Both the position numbers and the translations under genes were made by a program. From an uncultured Stenotrophomonas sp. (GTDB lineage Bacteria > Pseudomonadota > Gammaproteobacteria > Xanthomonadales > Xanthomonadaceae): DNA of 64,000 nt. Position 1 is the stretch's first letter; each line of letters begins with the position of its first letter. The stretch lies in the NCBI RefSeq assembly GCF_945952405.1, contig NZ_CAMFIA010000004.1:62001-126000 (forward strand), in the 5' to 3' direction. The notes below the pieces were generated by a model. That model was not told where the DNA came from and did no database searches. It saw only the letters and a program-made list of their open reading frames with translations. Below, piece by piece: positions 35,869 through 44,417 of the stretch.

Positions 35869-37932
35869 ATGCTCTCAGGCTTCGATGGTCTCCGCTTCAG
35901 CCACTGGCACCCCGAGATCCGCGACGACGGCGTGGTGGTTCTCTCCCTGGATCGTCAGGACAGCAGCGTCAACGCGATGTCGCAGGACGTACTGCTGGAG
36001 CTGGGGGACCTGCTCGAGCGCATCGCGCTGGACCCGCCCAGGGGCGTGGTCATCCAGTCGCTGAAGAAGGCCGGCTTCATTGCCGGTGCCGACCTGAAGG
36101 AGTTCCAGGAGTTCGATCGCCGCGGCACCGTCAACGATGCCATCCGCCGCGGCCAGGCCACCTATCAGAAGCTGGCCGAGCTGCCCTGCCCGACCGTGGC
36201 GGCGATCCACGGCCACTGCCTGGGCGGTGGCACCGAACTGGCGCTGGCCTGCCGCTACCGGGTGGCCTCCAATGACAGCTCCACCCGCATCGGCCTGCCG
36301 GAAACCCAGCTGGGCATCTTCCCGGGCTGGGGCGGTAGCGCGCGCCTGCCGCAGCTGGTCGGCGCACCGGCGGCGATGGACATGATGCTGACCGGCCGCA
36401 CCCTGTCGGCCTCGGCCGCGCGCGGCATCGGCCTGGTCGACAAGGTGGTGGCACCGGCGGTGGTGCTCGACACCGCCGTGGCGCTGGCGCTGTCCGGAAC
36501 CACCCGCCCGTTCAAGCAGCGTGCGTTGGCCTGGGCCACCAATACCTGGCCGGCGCGCCAGCTGCTGGCGCCGCAGATGGTCAAGCAGGTGGCACGCAAG
36601 GCCAAGAAGGACCAGTACCCGGCGCCGTACGCGCTGATCAGTACCTGGCAGCGCAGCGGCGGCAAGCCGGTGCAGGCACGCCTGGATGCCGAACGCCGGG
36701 CCGTGGTGAAGCTGGCCAGCACGCCGACCGCACGCAACCTGATCCGCATCTTCTTCCTGACCGAACGCCTGAAGGGCCTCGGCGGCGGTGATTCGGGCAT
36801 CCGTCACGTGCACGTGGTCGGCGCCGGCGTGATGGGCGGCGACATCGCTGCCTGGGCCGCCTACAAGGGCTTCGAGGTCACCCTGCAGGATCGCGAACAG
36901 CGCTTCATCGACCCGGCCATGGAGCGCGCGCAGGCCCTGTTCGCCAAGAAGGTGCGCGACGACAGCAAGCGCCCGGCAGTGGCCGCGCGCCTGCGCGCCG
37001 ACCTGGAAGGCAGCGGCGTGGCCGAGGCCGATCTGGTGATCGAGGCGATCATCGAGAACCCGGAAGCCAAGCGTGCGCTGTACCAGACGCTGGAACCGAA
37101 GATGAAGCCGGACGCGCTGCTGACCACCAATACCTCGTCGATCCCGCTGGTGGAACTGCGCGACCACATCCAGCGCCCGGCGCAGTTCGCCGGCCTGCAC
37201 TATTTCAATCCGGTGGCGCAGATGCCGCTGGTGGAAATCATCCACCACGATGGCATGGCGGCGGAGACCGAACGTCGCCTGGCTGCGTTCTGCAAGGCGC
37301 TGGGCAAGTTCCCGGTGCCGGTGGCCGGCAGCCCGGGCTTTCTGGTCAACCGCGTGCTGTTCCCGTACATGCTGGAAGCCGCCACCGCTTACGCCGAAGG
37401 CATTCCGGGCCCGGTGATCGACAAGGCGGCGGTGAAGTTCGGCATGCCGATGGGGCCGATCGAACTGATCGACACCGTGGGCCTGGACGTGGCCGCAGGC
37501 GTGGGCCGCGAGCTGGCACCGTTCCTCGGCCTGCAGATTCCCGCCGCGCTGCAGACGGTGGAACCTGACAAGCGCGGCAAGAAGGATGGCCAGGGCATCT
37601 ACACCTGGGAGAACGGCAAGCCGAAGAAGCCGGACGTGGCCAGCGACTACCAGGCGCCGGCCGATCTGGAAGACCGGCTGATCCTGCCGCTGCTGAACGA
37701 AGCGGTGGCCTGCCTGCACGAAGGCGTGGTGGCCGATGCGGACCTGCTGGATGCGGGCGTGATCTTCGGTACCGGTTTCGCGCCGTTCCGCGGCGGTCCG
37801 ATCCAGCACATCCGTGCGGTGGGTGCCGATGCGATCGTCGAGCGGTTGAAGGCACTGCAGCAGCGCCACGGCGATCGTTTCGCGCCGCGCCCGGGCTGGG
37901 ACAACCCGGCCCTGCGCGAACCGGTGGTGTGA
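35869..37932 (+). CDS. Fatty acid oxidation complex alpha subunit (FadJ/FadB-like)
   Basis: 687 residues, two fused enzymes. The N-terminal enoyl-CoA hydratase (about 1-200) has oxyanion segment GADLKEF, the HGHCLGGGTELALACRYR core and Glu of LPETQLGIFPGWGGS. The 3-hydroxyacyl-CoA dehydrogenase (about 305-600) has HVVGAGVMGGDIA, catalytic His in LHYFNPVAQMPLVE, and PGFLVNR. It carries out the second and third steps of beta-oxidation. It is shorter than E. coli FadB (729) and closer to FadJ. The thiolase partner is not adjacent. A strong terminator follows. Confidence 0.92.
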   Translation: MLSGFDGLRFSHWHPEIRDDGVVVLSLDRQDSSVNAMSQDVLLELGDLLERIALDPPRGVVIQSLKKAGFIAGADLKEFQEFDRRGTVNDAIRRGQATYQKLAELPCPTVAAIHGHCLGGGTELALACRYRVASNDSSTRIGLPETQLGIFPGWGGSARLPQLVGAPAAMDMMLTGRTLSASAARGIGLVDKVVAPAVVLDTAVALALSGTTRPFKQRALAWATNTWPARQLLAPQMVKQVARKAKKDQYPAPYALISTWQRSGGKPVQARLDAERRAVVKLASTPTARNLIRIFFLTERLKGLGGGDSGIRHVHVVGAGVMGGDIAAWAAYKGFEVTLQDREQRFIDPAMERAQALFAKKVRDDSKRPAVAARLRADLEGSGVAEADLVIEAIIENPEAKRALYQTLEPKMKPDALLTTNTSSIPLVELRDHIQRPAQFAGLHYFNPVAQMPLVEIIHHDGMAAETERRLAAFCKALGKFPVPVAGSPGFLVNRVLFPYMLEAATAYAEGIPGPVIDKAAVKFGMPMGPIELIDTVGLDVAAGVGRELAPFLGLQIPAALQTVEPDKRGKKDGQGIYTWENGKPKKPDVASDYQAPADLEDRLILPLLNEAVACLHEGVVADADLLDAGVIFGTGFAPFRGGPIQHIRAVGADAIVERLKALQQRHGDRFAPRPGWDNPALREPVV

Positions 37933-37935
37933 TCG

Positions 37936-37954
37936 GCCGGGCCTGCGGCCCGGC
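37936..37954. repeat. GCCGGGCC hairpin
   Basis: 8-base perfect arms GCCGGGCC/GGCCCGGC around TGC, 4 bases past the stop codon. The same arms recur at 44316-44343 behind the ybdD-like gene. Confidence 0.6.
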
Positions 37955-37976
37955 ACCCACGTTTCAAACCATAGCC

Positions 37977-38016
37977 AAAGCCAGAGCCGGAGCAGCAGCT
38001 GGCTCTGGCTTTTTTG
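37977..38016 (+). terminator. Intrinsic terminator of the beta-oxidation gene
   Basis: AAAGCCAGAGCC, a 12-base loop, GGCTCTGGCTTTTTT: an 11-base stem followed by a T tract. Confidence 0.88.
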
Positions 38017-38019
38017 TTT

Positions 38020-38125
38020 GGTGGGCGGGGCGGTGTCGGGTGGCGGGGACGCCGTAAACCCGTCCCTGGGGGCTTGGCCGCGGCATCCATGCCGCGGACA
38101 CCCCGCAACCCGACACCGCCCCACC
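38020..38125. repeat. Long imperfect stem-loop, candidate structured repeat
   Basis: A left arm (38020-38048) and right arm (38101-38125) pair over about 22 bases (GGGGCGGTGTCGGGT core, one mismatch). They enclose a second perfect hairpin with 9-base arms CCGCGGCAT/ATGCCGCGG (38078-38097). It lies directly behind the terminator. I recall sequences of this layout scattered in Xanthomonadaceae intergenic regions; copy number here cannot be checked. Confidence 0.6.
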
Positions 38126-38446
38126 CCAGACAGTTTCCCGGTGACGGTCGGTAAATCGCGACTCCGGTGGGGATCATTACGAACTGGTGGGTGGCTACCT
38201 TGGTTGCCACCAGGAGCGAAGCGACCGGCGTTTGATTTTGATTTTCTTTTTTCTTCTCCGTGGCTGAACGGCACACGGAAACTGTCAGCGGTCGGGCGCA
38301 AGTCGACTAACAGTCGACTCTACCGATCGTCCGGCCACGAGGGGCTGCGCCGTTGGCTGGAACACCCTGTTACCCATACGGGGCATGTCCCCGTCACCAC
38401 TGCGTGCGATGCTGGCCGCCTGATCCCTGCCAGCGAGAACGCCCGC
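38126..38446. other. Gene-free structured region before the pirin gene
   Basis: 321 bases without a credible gene; open frames here have no family resemblance. It holds a GTGGC/GCCAC hairpin (38190-38210), a pyrimidine-rich T tract (38235-38260), a CCGTG/CACGG hairpin, and a GTAG element at 38301-38323. No promoter for the pirin gene is obvious. Together with 37936-38125 it makes a 514-base gap, long for this genome. Confidence 0.55.
38301..38323 (-). repeat. SMAG (GTAG) element with AGTCGACT arms
   Basis: On the minus strand: GTAG, AGTCGACT, 3-base loop, AGTCGACT. Each arm is itself a perfect palindrome. Confidence 0.65.
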
Positions 38447-39310
38447 ATGACCACCATCATCGCCCCGCGCGTGCACGACATCGGCGGACTCGAAGTCCGT
38501 CGCGCCGTCCCCACCCTGCAGGCGCGCAGCATCGGCTCGTTCGTGTTCGTCGACCAGATGGGCCCGGCACTCATGCATCCCGGCACGGCCATCGACGTGC
38601 GCCCGCACCCGCATATCGGGCTGGCCACCGTGACCTACCTGTGGTCCGGGGCGATCGGCCACCGCGACACGCTGGGTTCGGACCAGGTGATCCGCCCCGG
38701 TGACGTCAACTGGATGACCGCCGGCCGCGGCATCGCGCATTCCGAGCGCACCCCGCAACCCGACCGCGGCCATGACAATCCGATCCACGGCATGCAGACC
38801 TGGGTGGCGCTGCCGAAGTCGCACGAGGAAATCGAGCCGGCGTTCTACCACCATGCCGCTGCGACCCTGCCCGAGCAGCGTCGCAACGGCGCCTGGCTGC
38901 GGGTGATTGCCGGCCGCGCCTATGGCGAGGAATCGCCGGTGAAGGTCTTCGCCGATACGCTCAACGTGGCGATCGATCTCGACCCGGATGCGGAGATCGA
39001 TATCGATGACGGCCATCGCGAACGCGCGCTGTACATCCTGGAAGGCGACGCGCAGCTGGACGGCGTGGACATTCCGGCCCAGCACCTGGTGATTCCCGAA
39101 GCCGGCGCGCGCGGCCGCCTGCGCGCCAAGACTCCGGTGAAGGCGATGCTGTTCGGCGGCGAACCGCTGGATGGACCGCGCCACCTGTGGTGGAACTTCG
39201 TCTCCAGTTCGAAGGAACGCATCGAACAGGCCAAGCACGACTGGGAAGCCGGCCGCTTCGGCACCATCCCCGGCGACGACAAGGAATTCATCCCTCTGCC
39301 GCAGTACTGA
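38447..39310 (+). CDS. Pirin family protein (first copy)
   Basis: 287 residues, bicupin. Metal ligands of the N-terminal cupin are in RPHPHIGLATVTYLW, with a further His in HSERTPQ and the NWMTAGRGIAHSE signature. Pirins bind iron or other metals; some have quercetin 2,3-dioxygenase activity, others modulate enzymes or transcription. The role here is unknown. I chose the ATG at 38447 (MTTIIAPRVHDIGGL). A second pirin (40933-41784, minus strand) lies 1.6 kb away and differs clearly in sequence. Confidence 0.88.
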   Translation: MTTIIAPRVHDIGGLEVRRAVPTLQARSIGSFVFVDQMGPALMHPGTAIDVRPHPHIGLATVTYLWSGAIGHRDTLGSDQVIRPGDVNWMTAGRGIAHSERTPQPDRGHDNPIHGMQTWVALPKSHEEIEPAFYHHAAATLPEQRRNGAWLRVIAGRAYGEESPVKVFADTLNVAIDLDPDAEIDIDDGHRERALYILEGDAQLDGVDIPAQHLVIPEAGARGRLRAKTPVKAMLFGGEPLDGPRHLWWNFVSSSKERIEQAKHDWEAGRFGTIPGDDKEFIPLPQY

Positions 39311-39388
39311 GCATCGCGTGTTGCACACATCCGAGGGTGTATGCCTGCACCCGGCGTTGACGCGATAGTCACCCGCTGATCACTGAAA

Positions 39389-39404
39389 TGTGACATAAAT
39401 CACA
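39389..39404. promoter_or_regulatory. CRP/Clp-type binding site upstream of aqpZ
   Basis: TGTGACATAAATCACA: a perfect match to the CRP consensus TGTGA-N6-TCACA. In Xanthomonadaceae the CRP homologue Clp (which responds to c-di-GMP) binds this type of site. It is centred 35 bases before the aquaporin ATG, so it is placed to repress, or to activate only if the transcript starts at the ATG itself. Confidence 0.75.
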
Positions 39405-39431
39405 CTTTAGACCGTCAAAGGAGTGCAACAC

Positions 39432-40151
39432 ATGAGCATGGGTAAACGCTTGTCCGCCGAGTTCCTCGGCACGTTCTGGCTGGTCCTGGGGGGCTGCGGC
39501 AGTGCGGTGCTGGCCGCCAAGTTCGGCGGGGATGGCAATCCGCTGGGCATCGGCTTCCTCGGCGTTGCCCTGGCCTTCGGCCTGACCGTCGTCACCGGCG
39601 CCTATGCGTTCGGCCATATCTCCGGCGCGCACTTCAATCCGGCAGTCAGCGTCGGCCTGTGGGCCGGCGGCCGCTTCCCGACCCGCGACCTGGTGCCCTA
39701 CATCATCGCCCAGGTCGGCGGCGGCCTGCTGGCCGGCTTCATCCTGCTGCAGATCGCATCCGGTGCCAGCGGCTTCGCCATCGATGGCAGCCAGGCCGGC
39801 GCGTTCGCCAGCAACGGCTACGGCGCATTGTCGCCGGGCGGCTACAGCGTGGCAGCGGCCTCCCTGTGCGAAGTGGTGCTGACCGCGGTGTTCCTGATCG
39901 TCATCATGGGGTCCACCCACGGCAAGGCGCCGGCCGGCTTCGCGCCGCTGGCGATCGGCCTGTCGCTGACCCTCATCCACCTGATCAGCATCCCGGTCAC
40001 CAATACCTCGGTGAACCCGGCCCGCTCCACCGCCGTGGCCTTCTTCGCCGGCAGCGGCGCGGTCAGCCAGTTGTGGCTGTTCTGGGTGGCCCCGCTGCTG
40101 GGCGGCGCGATCGGCGGCATCATCTACAAGTGGATCGGCAACGACCGTTGA
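39432..40151 (+). CDS. aqpZ: Aquaporin Z-type water channel
   Basis: 239 residues, six membrane segments. The two NPA half-helices are HFNPAVSVG and SVNPARSTA, the latter giving the selectivity-filter Arg; His in [10 protein letters not shown] fits a water-specific filter. It is an inner membrane channel. I chose the ATG at 39432: AAAGGAG stands 8 bases before it, while the in-frame ATG at 39423 is inside that site. A CRP/Clp site lies just upstream. Confidence 0.94.
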   Translation: MSMGKRLSAEFLGTFWLVLGGCGSAVLAAKFGGDGNPLGIGFLGVALAFGLTVVTGAYAFGHISGAHFNPAVSVGLWAGGRFPTRDLVPYIIAQVGGGLLAGFILLQIASGASGFAIDGSQAGAFASNGYGALSPGGYSVAAASLCEVVLTAVFLIVIMGSTHGKAPAGFAPLAIGLSLTLIHLISIPVTNTSVNPARSTAVAFFAGSGAVSQLWLFWVAPLLGGAIGGIIYKWIGNDR

Positions 40152-40213
40152 GTGCCGTGCGGGCCATTGCGGCCGACCTTCGGCCGCAATGGTTACGCTT
40201 GTAACCGCAATTT

Positions 40214-40229
40214 GTGCGATCGCTCACGT
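40214..40229. promoter_or_regulatory. Weaker CRP/Clp-like site
   Basis: TGTGCGATCGCTCACG keeps TGTG-N8-TCAC spacing, with two departures from the CRP consensus. It lies 120 bases before the secreted unknown protein gene. Confidence 0.3.
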
Positions 40230-40348
40230 TCCGTTAAGGTTGAGTTGACCGTCCGTGCACATGCCGGGCGGGGCGGCATCCGGGGATGGGATGCCATGTC
40301 CGCCGGTCCATCAGGCGGCGCCAAACGACATACCACCTTGGGGGATGC

Positions 40349-40807
40349 ATGAAGTTCGCGCCTGTAGTGTTGTCGAGCCTGCTGTTCGCCGCGGCCCAGG
40401 CCGCCGCGCAGGCTCCCACCGAATGCCCTTCGCTGCCGGCCAGCAGTGGCCTGCAATGGCAACAGCAGGTGCAGGCCGATTTCCTGGTCTGCCGTGCCAG
40501 CACCGGCGATGGCCGCGAGGTGCTGAGCCTGATGCTCAGCGCACGTGACCCGTCGATTCCACTCAATCGTTCGCTGCGCCAGGAAAAAGGCAGTTTCGGC
40601 GGCGAGTCGCTGTACTGGTACCAGCCCGACCTGGGCGGCCAGCAGCCGCCGGGCTATGCCGAGCGGCGGATCAGCGTGGTCAAGCTCGACAAAGGGCGTT
40701 ACGCGCAGATATCGCTGTATCCCGACAGCCCGCAGGAACTGGGCTCGCTGCAGCAGCTGGCGCAGGGCATGAGCCTGACACCGTCGGCCGTGGCCGCCGG
40801 GCGCTGA
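40349..40807 (+). CDS. Secreted protein of unknown function
   Basis: 152 residues. A clear Sec signal peptide (MKFAPVVLSSLLFAAAQAAAQA, AxA cleavage) is followed by a 130-residue domain with two Cys (TECPSL; LVCRAS) that could form a disulfide. I recognise no family. Predicted periplasmic. The ATG at 40349 follows GGGG and opens the signal peptide. A hairpin follows 8 bases after the stop. Base composition is like its neighbours. Confidence 0.7.
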   Translation: MKFAPVVLSSLLFAAAQAAAQAPTECPSLPASSGLQWQQQVQADFLVCRASTGDGREVLSLMLSARDPSIPLNRSLRQEKGSFGGESLYWYQPDLGGQQPPGYAERRISVVKLDKGRYAQISLYPDSPQELGSLQQLAQGMSLTPSAVAAGR

Positions 40808-40814
40808 CCATGAC

Positions 40815-40840
40815 GGGGATGACTGCCTGGCAGCATCCCC
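40815..40840 (+). terminator. Hairpin behind the secreted unknown
   Basis: GGGGATG-A-CTGCC then GGCAG-CATCCCC: a 12-base-pair stem with one bulge and a tiny loop. No T tract. Confidence 0.45.
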
Positions 40841-40865
40841 GCACAGCGGCGCGATCCCACGCGAC

Positions 40866-40926
40866 GGCCGGCCATCGGCCGGCAGGATGCGCGCTGATCC
40901 GAAGCGGTTGCCGGCCAGCGGCCGGC
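40866..40926. repeat. Pair of GGCCGGC hairpins (SMAG-like, GTAG lost)
   Basis: Two perfect hairpins with GCCGGCC/GGCCGGC arms (40867-40883 and 40910-40926), 26 bases apart, between convergent genes. The GTAG head is not preserved. Confidence 0.6.
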
Positions 40927-40932
40927 GCCCCT

Positions 40933-41784
40933 TCAGAACCTGCCTTCCTGGAAATCGACGAAGGCCTGCATCAGTTCCTGCCGCGTGTTCATCACGAACG
41001 GACCATGCCGCATGACCGGCTCGCGCAACGGGCGGCCTGCAACCAGGATCAGCCGTGCACCGTCAGCGCCGGCCGAAACGTGCAGCTGCTCACCGCCGCC
41101 CAGCACCGCAAGTTCCTGCCGCGCCACGTCGCGCGCGGCATCCTGCTCACCCACGGTCATCGCGCCTTCGAACACGTAGGCAAAGGCGTTGTGCCCTTCC
41201 GGCAAGGCATAGGTCCAGGCGCGGTCGGGTGCCAGCGTGATGTCGAGGTAGAGCGGATCAGTGGCCGGCTGCACGATCGGGCCGGAGGTGCCATCGACGC
41301 TGCCGGCGATCACCTTCACTTCGACGCCCGCCGCCGGCTGCACCACCGGAATCCGCTCGGGCGCGAATTCCTGGTACTTCGGATCGGTCATCTTCTCGCG
41401 CGCCGGCAGGTTCACCCACAGCTGAAACCCGCGCATCTGTCCGCTTTCCTGTTCGGGCATCTCCGAGTGCACCAGGCCACGGCCCGCCGTCATCCACTGC
41501 ACGCTGCCCGGGGTCAGCAGGCCTTCGTTGCCGTGGTTGTCGCGATGCCGCATGCGCCCGTCAAGCATGTAGGTGACGGTCTCGAAACCGCGGTGCGGAT
41601 GTTCCGGGAAACCGGCGATGTAGTCTTCGGCGCGGTCGGTGCCGAATTCATCGAGCAGCAGGAACGGATCCAGGTCGGGCAGCGCAGGACCGCCGATGAC
41701 ACGGGTCAGGCGCACGCCGGCACCGTCGGAGGTGGGCATGCCACGGATGGTACGCAGCACGCGGACCGGTTCGGGAAAGCTCAT
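40933..41784 (-). CDS. Pirin family protein (second copy)
   Basis: 283 residues, bicupin. Metal ligands lie in FPEHPHRGFETVTYML and GRGLVHSEMPE. The C-terminal cupin carries FAYVFEGAMTVGE. It is more like the classical YhhW/pirin quercetinase-type group than the copy at 38447, but activity cannot be told. The ATG at 41784 is preceded by AGGAG at proper spacing. It is divergent from cstA with a 215-base shared region. Confidence 0.9.
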   Translation of the reverse strand: MSFPEPVRVLRTIRGMPTSDGAGVRLTRVIGGPALPDLDPFLLLDEFGTDRAEDYIAGFPEHPHRGFETVTYMLDGRMRHRDNHGNEGLLTPGSVQWMTAGRGLVHSEMPEQESGQMRGFQLWVNLPAREKMTDPKYQEFAPERIPVVQPAAGVEVKVIAGSVDGTSGPIVQPATDPLYLDITLAPDRAWTYALPEGHNAFAYVFEGAMTVGEQDAARDVARQELAVLGGGEQLHVSAGADGARLILVAGRPLREPVMRHGPFVMNTRQELMQAFVDFQEGRF

Positions 41785-41902
41785 GGCGACTCCTGTTGGA
41801 TGGATGCCACTGAAGATGGACGCCACACGGCCGCACGCCAATGGATGGCTCCGCAACCGATTGTTCCATCCCTGATGTTCGCGGCATGTCAGCGCAGCCA
41901 CC

Positions 41903-41917
41903 GTACGACCAAAGTAC
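41903..41917. promoter_or_regulatory. Possible operator between pirin and cstA
   Basis: GTACGACCAAAGTAC: an interrupted repeat of GTAC with ACCAAAGTACTA, 83 bases before the cstA start. It resembles the LuxR-type response-regulator targets seen before carbon-overflow genes (acs, actP) in other gammaproteobacteria, but this link is from memory and weak. A TTGACC at 41942 could be a -35. Confidence 0.3.
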
Positions 41918-41999
41918 TACCGCCGATTCGTCCTGTGCCAATTGACCCTGTCGAAGGCACGCGGGACTCTTTGACTGTCTTTCCGGGAGAGAGCACCTC

Positions 42000-44081
42000 A
42001 TGAAAGGGTTTTCCAAACTGGGCTGGGCGGTACTCGCCCTGCTCGGCGCGTTCTGTCTGGGCACCGTGGCACTGCGTCGCGGCGAACACATCAATGCCCT
42101 GTGGATCGTCGTCGCGGCCGTATCGCTGTACCTCGTCGCCTACCGCTTCTACAGCCTGTTCATCGCCAACAAGGTGATGCAGCTCGATCCGACCCGGGCC
42201 ACCCCGGCGGTGATCAACAACGATGGCCTGGACTACGTTCCGACCAACAAGCACGTGCTGTTCGGCCATCACTTCGCCGCCATCGCCGGTGCCGGCCCGC
42301 TGGTCGGCCCGGTACTTGCTGCGCAGATGGGCTACCTGCCCGGCCTGCTGTGGCTGGTGGTGGGCGTGGTGCTGGCCGGTGCGGTTCAGGACTTCATGGT
42401 CCTGTTCCTGTCCAGCCGCCGCAACGGCCGCTCGCTGGGCGACCTGGTCAGGGAGGAAATGGGCCAGGTCCCCGGCACCATCGCCCTGTTCGGTGCCTTC
42501 CTGATCATGATCATCATCCTGGCGGTGCTGGCGATGGTGGTGGTCAAGGCGCTGGCCGAGAGCCCGTGGGGCATGTTCACGGTGATCGCGACGATGCCCA
42601 TCGCGATCCTGATGGGCGTGTACATGCGCTACATCCGCCCCGGCAAGATCGGCGAGATCTCGATCGTCGGCCTGATCCTGCTGCTGGCCGCGATCTGGTA
42701 CGGCGGCAAGGTCGCCGCCGACCCGGTGTGGGGCCCGGCGTTCACCTTCACCGGCACCCAGATCACCTGGATGCTGATCGGTTACGGCTTCGTCGCCTCG
42801 GTGCTGCCGGTGTGGCTGCTGCTGGCGCCGCGTGACTACCTGTCGACCTTCCTCAAGATCGGCACCATCATCGCGCTGGCGATCGGCATCCTCGTGGTGA
42901 TGCCGGAGCTGAAGATGCCGGCACTGACCCAGTTCGCCGCCAGCGGTGATGGCCCGGTGTGGAAGGGCGGCATGTTCCCGTTCCTGTTCATCACCATCGC
43001 CTGCGGCGCGGTATCCGGTTTCCACGCACTGATCTCCTCCGGCACCACGCCGAAGCTGTTGGCCAATGAAGCGCACATGCGCTACATCGGCTACGGCGGC
43101 ATGCTGATGGAATCGTTCGTGGCGGTGATGGCGCTGGTGGCCGCATCGATCATCGATCCGGGCATCTACTTCGCGATGAACAGCCCGGCCGCGGTGATCG
43201 GCGCCGATGCCGCATCGGCCGCGCACTACATCACCAACACCTGGGGCTTCACCATCACCCCCGAGCAGCTGATCGCAACCGCCGCAGCGATCGGTGAACC
43301 CACCATCCTGCATCGTGCCGGCGGTGCGCCGACGCTGGCGGTGGGCATCGCGCAGATCCTGCACCAGGCGATTCCCAGCAGCAGCGACGCGATGATGGCG
43401 TTCTGGTACCACTTCGCGATCCTGTTCGAAGCGCTGTTCATCCTCACCGCAGTGGACGCCGGCACCCGCGCCGGCCGCTTCATGCTGCAGGACCTGCTGG
43501 GCAACTTCGTGCCGGCCTTGAAGAAGACCGAATCGTGGACCGCCAACATCATCGGCACTGCCGGCTGCGTGGCACTGTGGGGCTACCTGCTGTACACCGG
43601 CGTGGTCGATCCGTTCGGCGGCATCCAGACCCTGTGGCCGCTGTTCGGCATCTCCAACCAGATGCTGGCCGGCATCGCGCTGATGCTGGGCACGGTGGTG
43701 CTGTTCAAGATGAAGCGTGACCGCTACGCCTGGGTCACCGCGGTGCCGGCGGTGTGGCTGCTGATCTGCACCACCTATGCCGGCTTCATCAAGATCTTCG
43801 ACAGCAATCCGGCACAGGGCTTCCTGGCCCAGGCGCACAAGTTCCAGGCCGCCCTGGCCACCGATACCATCACCGCACCGGCGAAATCGGTGGCGCAGAT
43901 GAAGCAGATCGTGGTCAACGCCTACGTCAACACCGGCCTGACCGCGCTGTTCCTGCTGGTGGTGGGCGCGGTGCTGGTGTATTCGATCAAGACCATCCTG
44001 GCAGCGCGCCGCAACCCGCAGCGCAGCGACCGCGAGACTCCGTACGTGGCGCTGAAGCCACATGAAATGGTGGATCTGTGA
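42000..44081 (+). CDS. cstA: Carbon starvation protein CstA (pyruvate/peptide transporter)
   Basis: 693 residues, a polytopic inner membrane protein with many segments. Family hallmarks include [45 protein letters not shown] and the later [14 protein letters not shown]. CstA proteins import pyruvate and possibly peptides; E. coli CstA is induced on starvation via CRP. GGGAGAGAG stands before the ATG. The TGA overlaps the ATG of the ybdD-like gene (TGATG), the usual partner. Confidence 0.94.
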   Translation: MKGFSKLGWAVLALLGAFCLGTVALRRGEHINALWIVVAAVSLYLVAYRFYSLFIANKVMQLDPTRATPAVINNDGLDYVPTNKHVLFGHHFAAIAGAGPLVGPVLAAQMGYLPGLLWLVVGVVLAGAVQDFMVLFLSSRRNGRSLGDLVREEMGQVPGTIALFGAFLIMIIILAVLAMVVVKALAESPWGMFTVIATMPIAILMGVYMRYIRPGKIGEISIVGLILLLAAIWYGGKVAADPVWGPAFTFTGTQITWMLIGYGFVASVLPVWLLLAPRDYLSTFLKIGTIIALAIGILVVMPELKMPALTQFAASGDGPVWKGGMFPFLFITIACGAVSGFHALISSGTTPKLLANEAHMRYIGYGGMLMESFVAVMALVAASIIDPGIYFAMNSPAAVIGADAASAAHYITNTWGFTITPEQLIATAAAIGEPTILHRAGGAPTLAVGIAQILHQAIPSSSDAMMAFWYHFAILFEALFILTAVDAGTRAGRFMLQDLLGNFVPALKKTESWTANIIGTAGCVALWGYLLYTGVVDPFGGIQTLWPLFGISNQMLAGIALMLGTVVLFKMKRDRYAWVTAVPAVWLLICTTYAGFIKIFDSNPAQGFLAQAHKFQAALATDTITAPAKSVAQMKQIVVNAYVNTGLTALFLLVVGAVLVYSIKTILAARRNPQRSDRETPYVALKPHEMVDL

Positions 44082-44305
44082 TGAGCACGCAACTGGTTCC
44101 AGCCGGTCAGTACCAGGCCCACCGCCGCATCTGGCGGCGCCTGGTGCAGACCGCACGCCTGTGCTGTGGCATTCCCGACTACGACAACTACGTCCGGCAC
44201 ATGCTGGAGAAGCATCCGGACCAGCAACCGATGGATTACAAGACGTTCTTCCGCGAGCGCCAGGAAGCGCGATACGGCGGGCGCAACGGCGGCCGCTGCT
44301 GCTGA
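44081..44305 (+). CDS. YbdD/YjiX (DUF466) family small protein
   Basis: 74 residues. The conserved core [35 protein letters not shown] (about 33-67) defines the family, which pairs almost always with CstA/YjiY transporters. Its exact role (transporter subunit or modulator) is unsettled. The C-terminus ends in CC after a Gly-rich stretch. Its ATG shares one base with the cstA stop; an in-frame GTG one codon earlier is possible. Confidence 0.88.
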   Translation: MSTQLVPAGQYQAHRRIWRRLVQTARLCCGIPDYDNYVRHMLEKHPDQQPMDYKTFFRERQEARYGGRNGGRCC

Positions 44306-44315
44306 CCTGCGTTGC

Positions 44316-44394
44316 GGGTGCCGGGCCGCAGGCCCGGCACCCCTGATACATCTGGGGCCAGGATCGTTTCCCCTGGAAAACGCGCCTGGCCCCT
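44316..44394. repeat. Two hairpins between ybdD-like and DUF819 genes
   Basis: A 12-base perfect stem (GGGTGCCGGGCC/GGCCCGGCACCC, 44316-44343) is followed by a 9-base stem GGGGCCAGG/CCTGGCCCC enclosing a 22-base loop (44355-44394). They lie between convergent genes and may end both transcripts; no T tracts. Confidence 0.6.
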
Positions 44395-44417
44395 TGCTGT
44401 TGCCTGCCGGCCCGGCC

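Noticed and set aside
36000-38301. Long minus-strand open frame (about 800 codons) opposite the beta-oxidation gene
   Set aside because: It mirrors a strongly conserved plus-strand gene; its translation is Arg/His/Gln-rich low complexity, typical of antisense frames in GC-rich DNA.
38018-38446. N-terminal extension of the pirin reading frame by 143 codons
   Set aside because: The added part is repeat-derived (Pro/Arg/Gly-rich), crosses the long stem-loop and has no likeness to pirins; the start at 38447 matches the family.
40860-40930. CRISPR-like spaced repeats
   Set aside because: Only two short palindromic units with GTAG-family arms; no direct repeats of 25-40 bases, no regular spacers and no cas genes.
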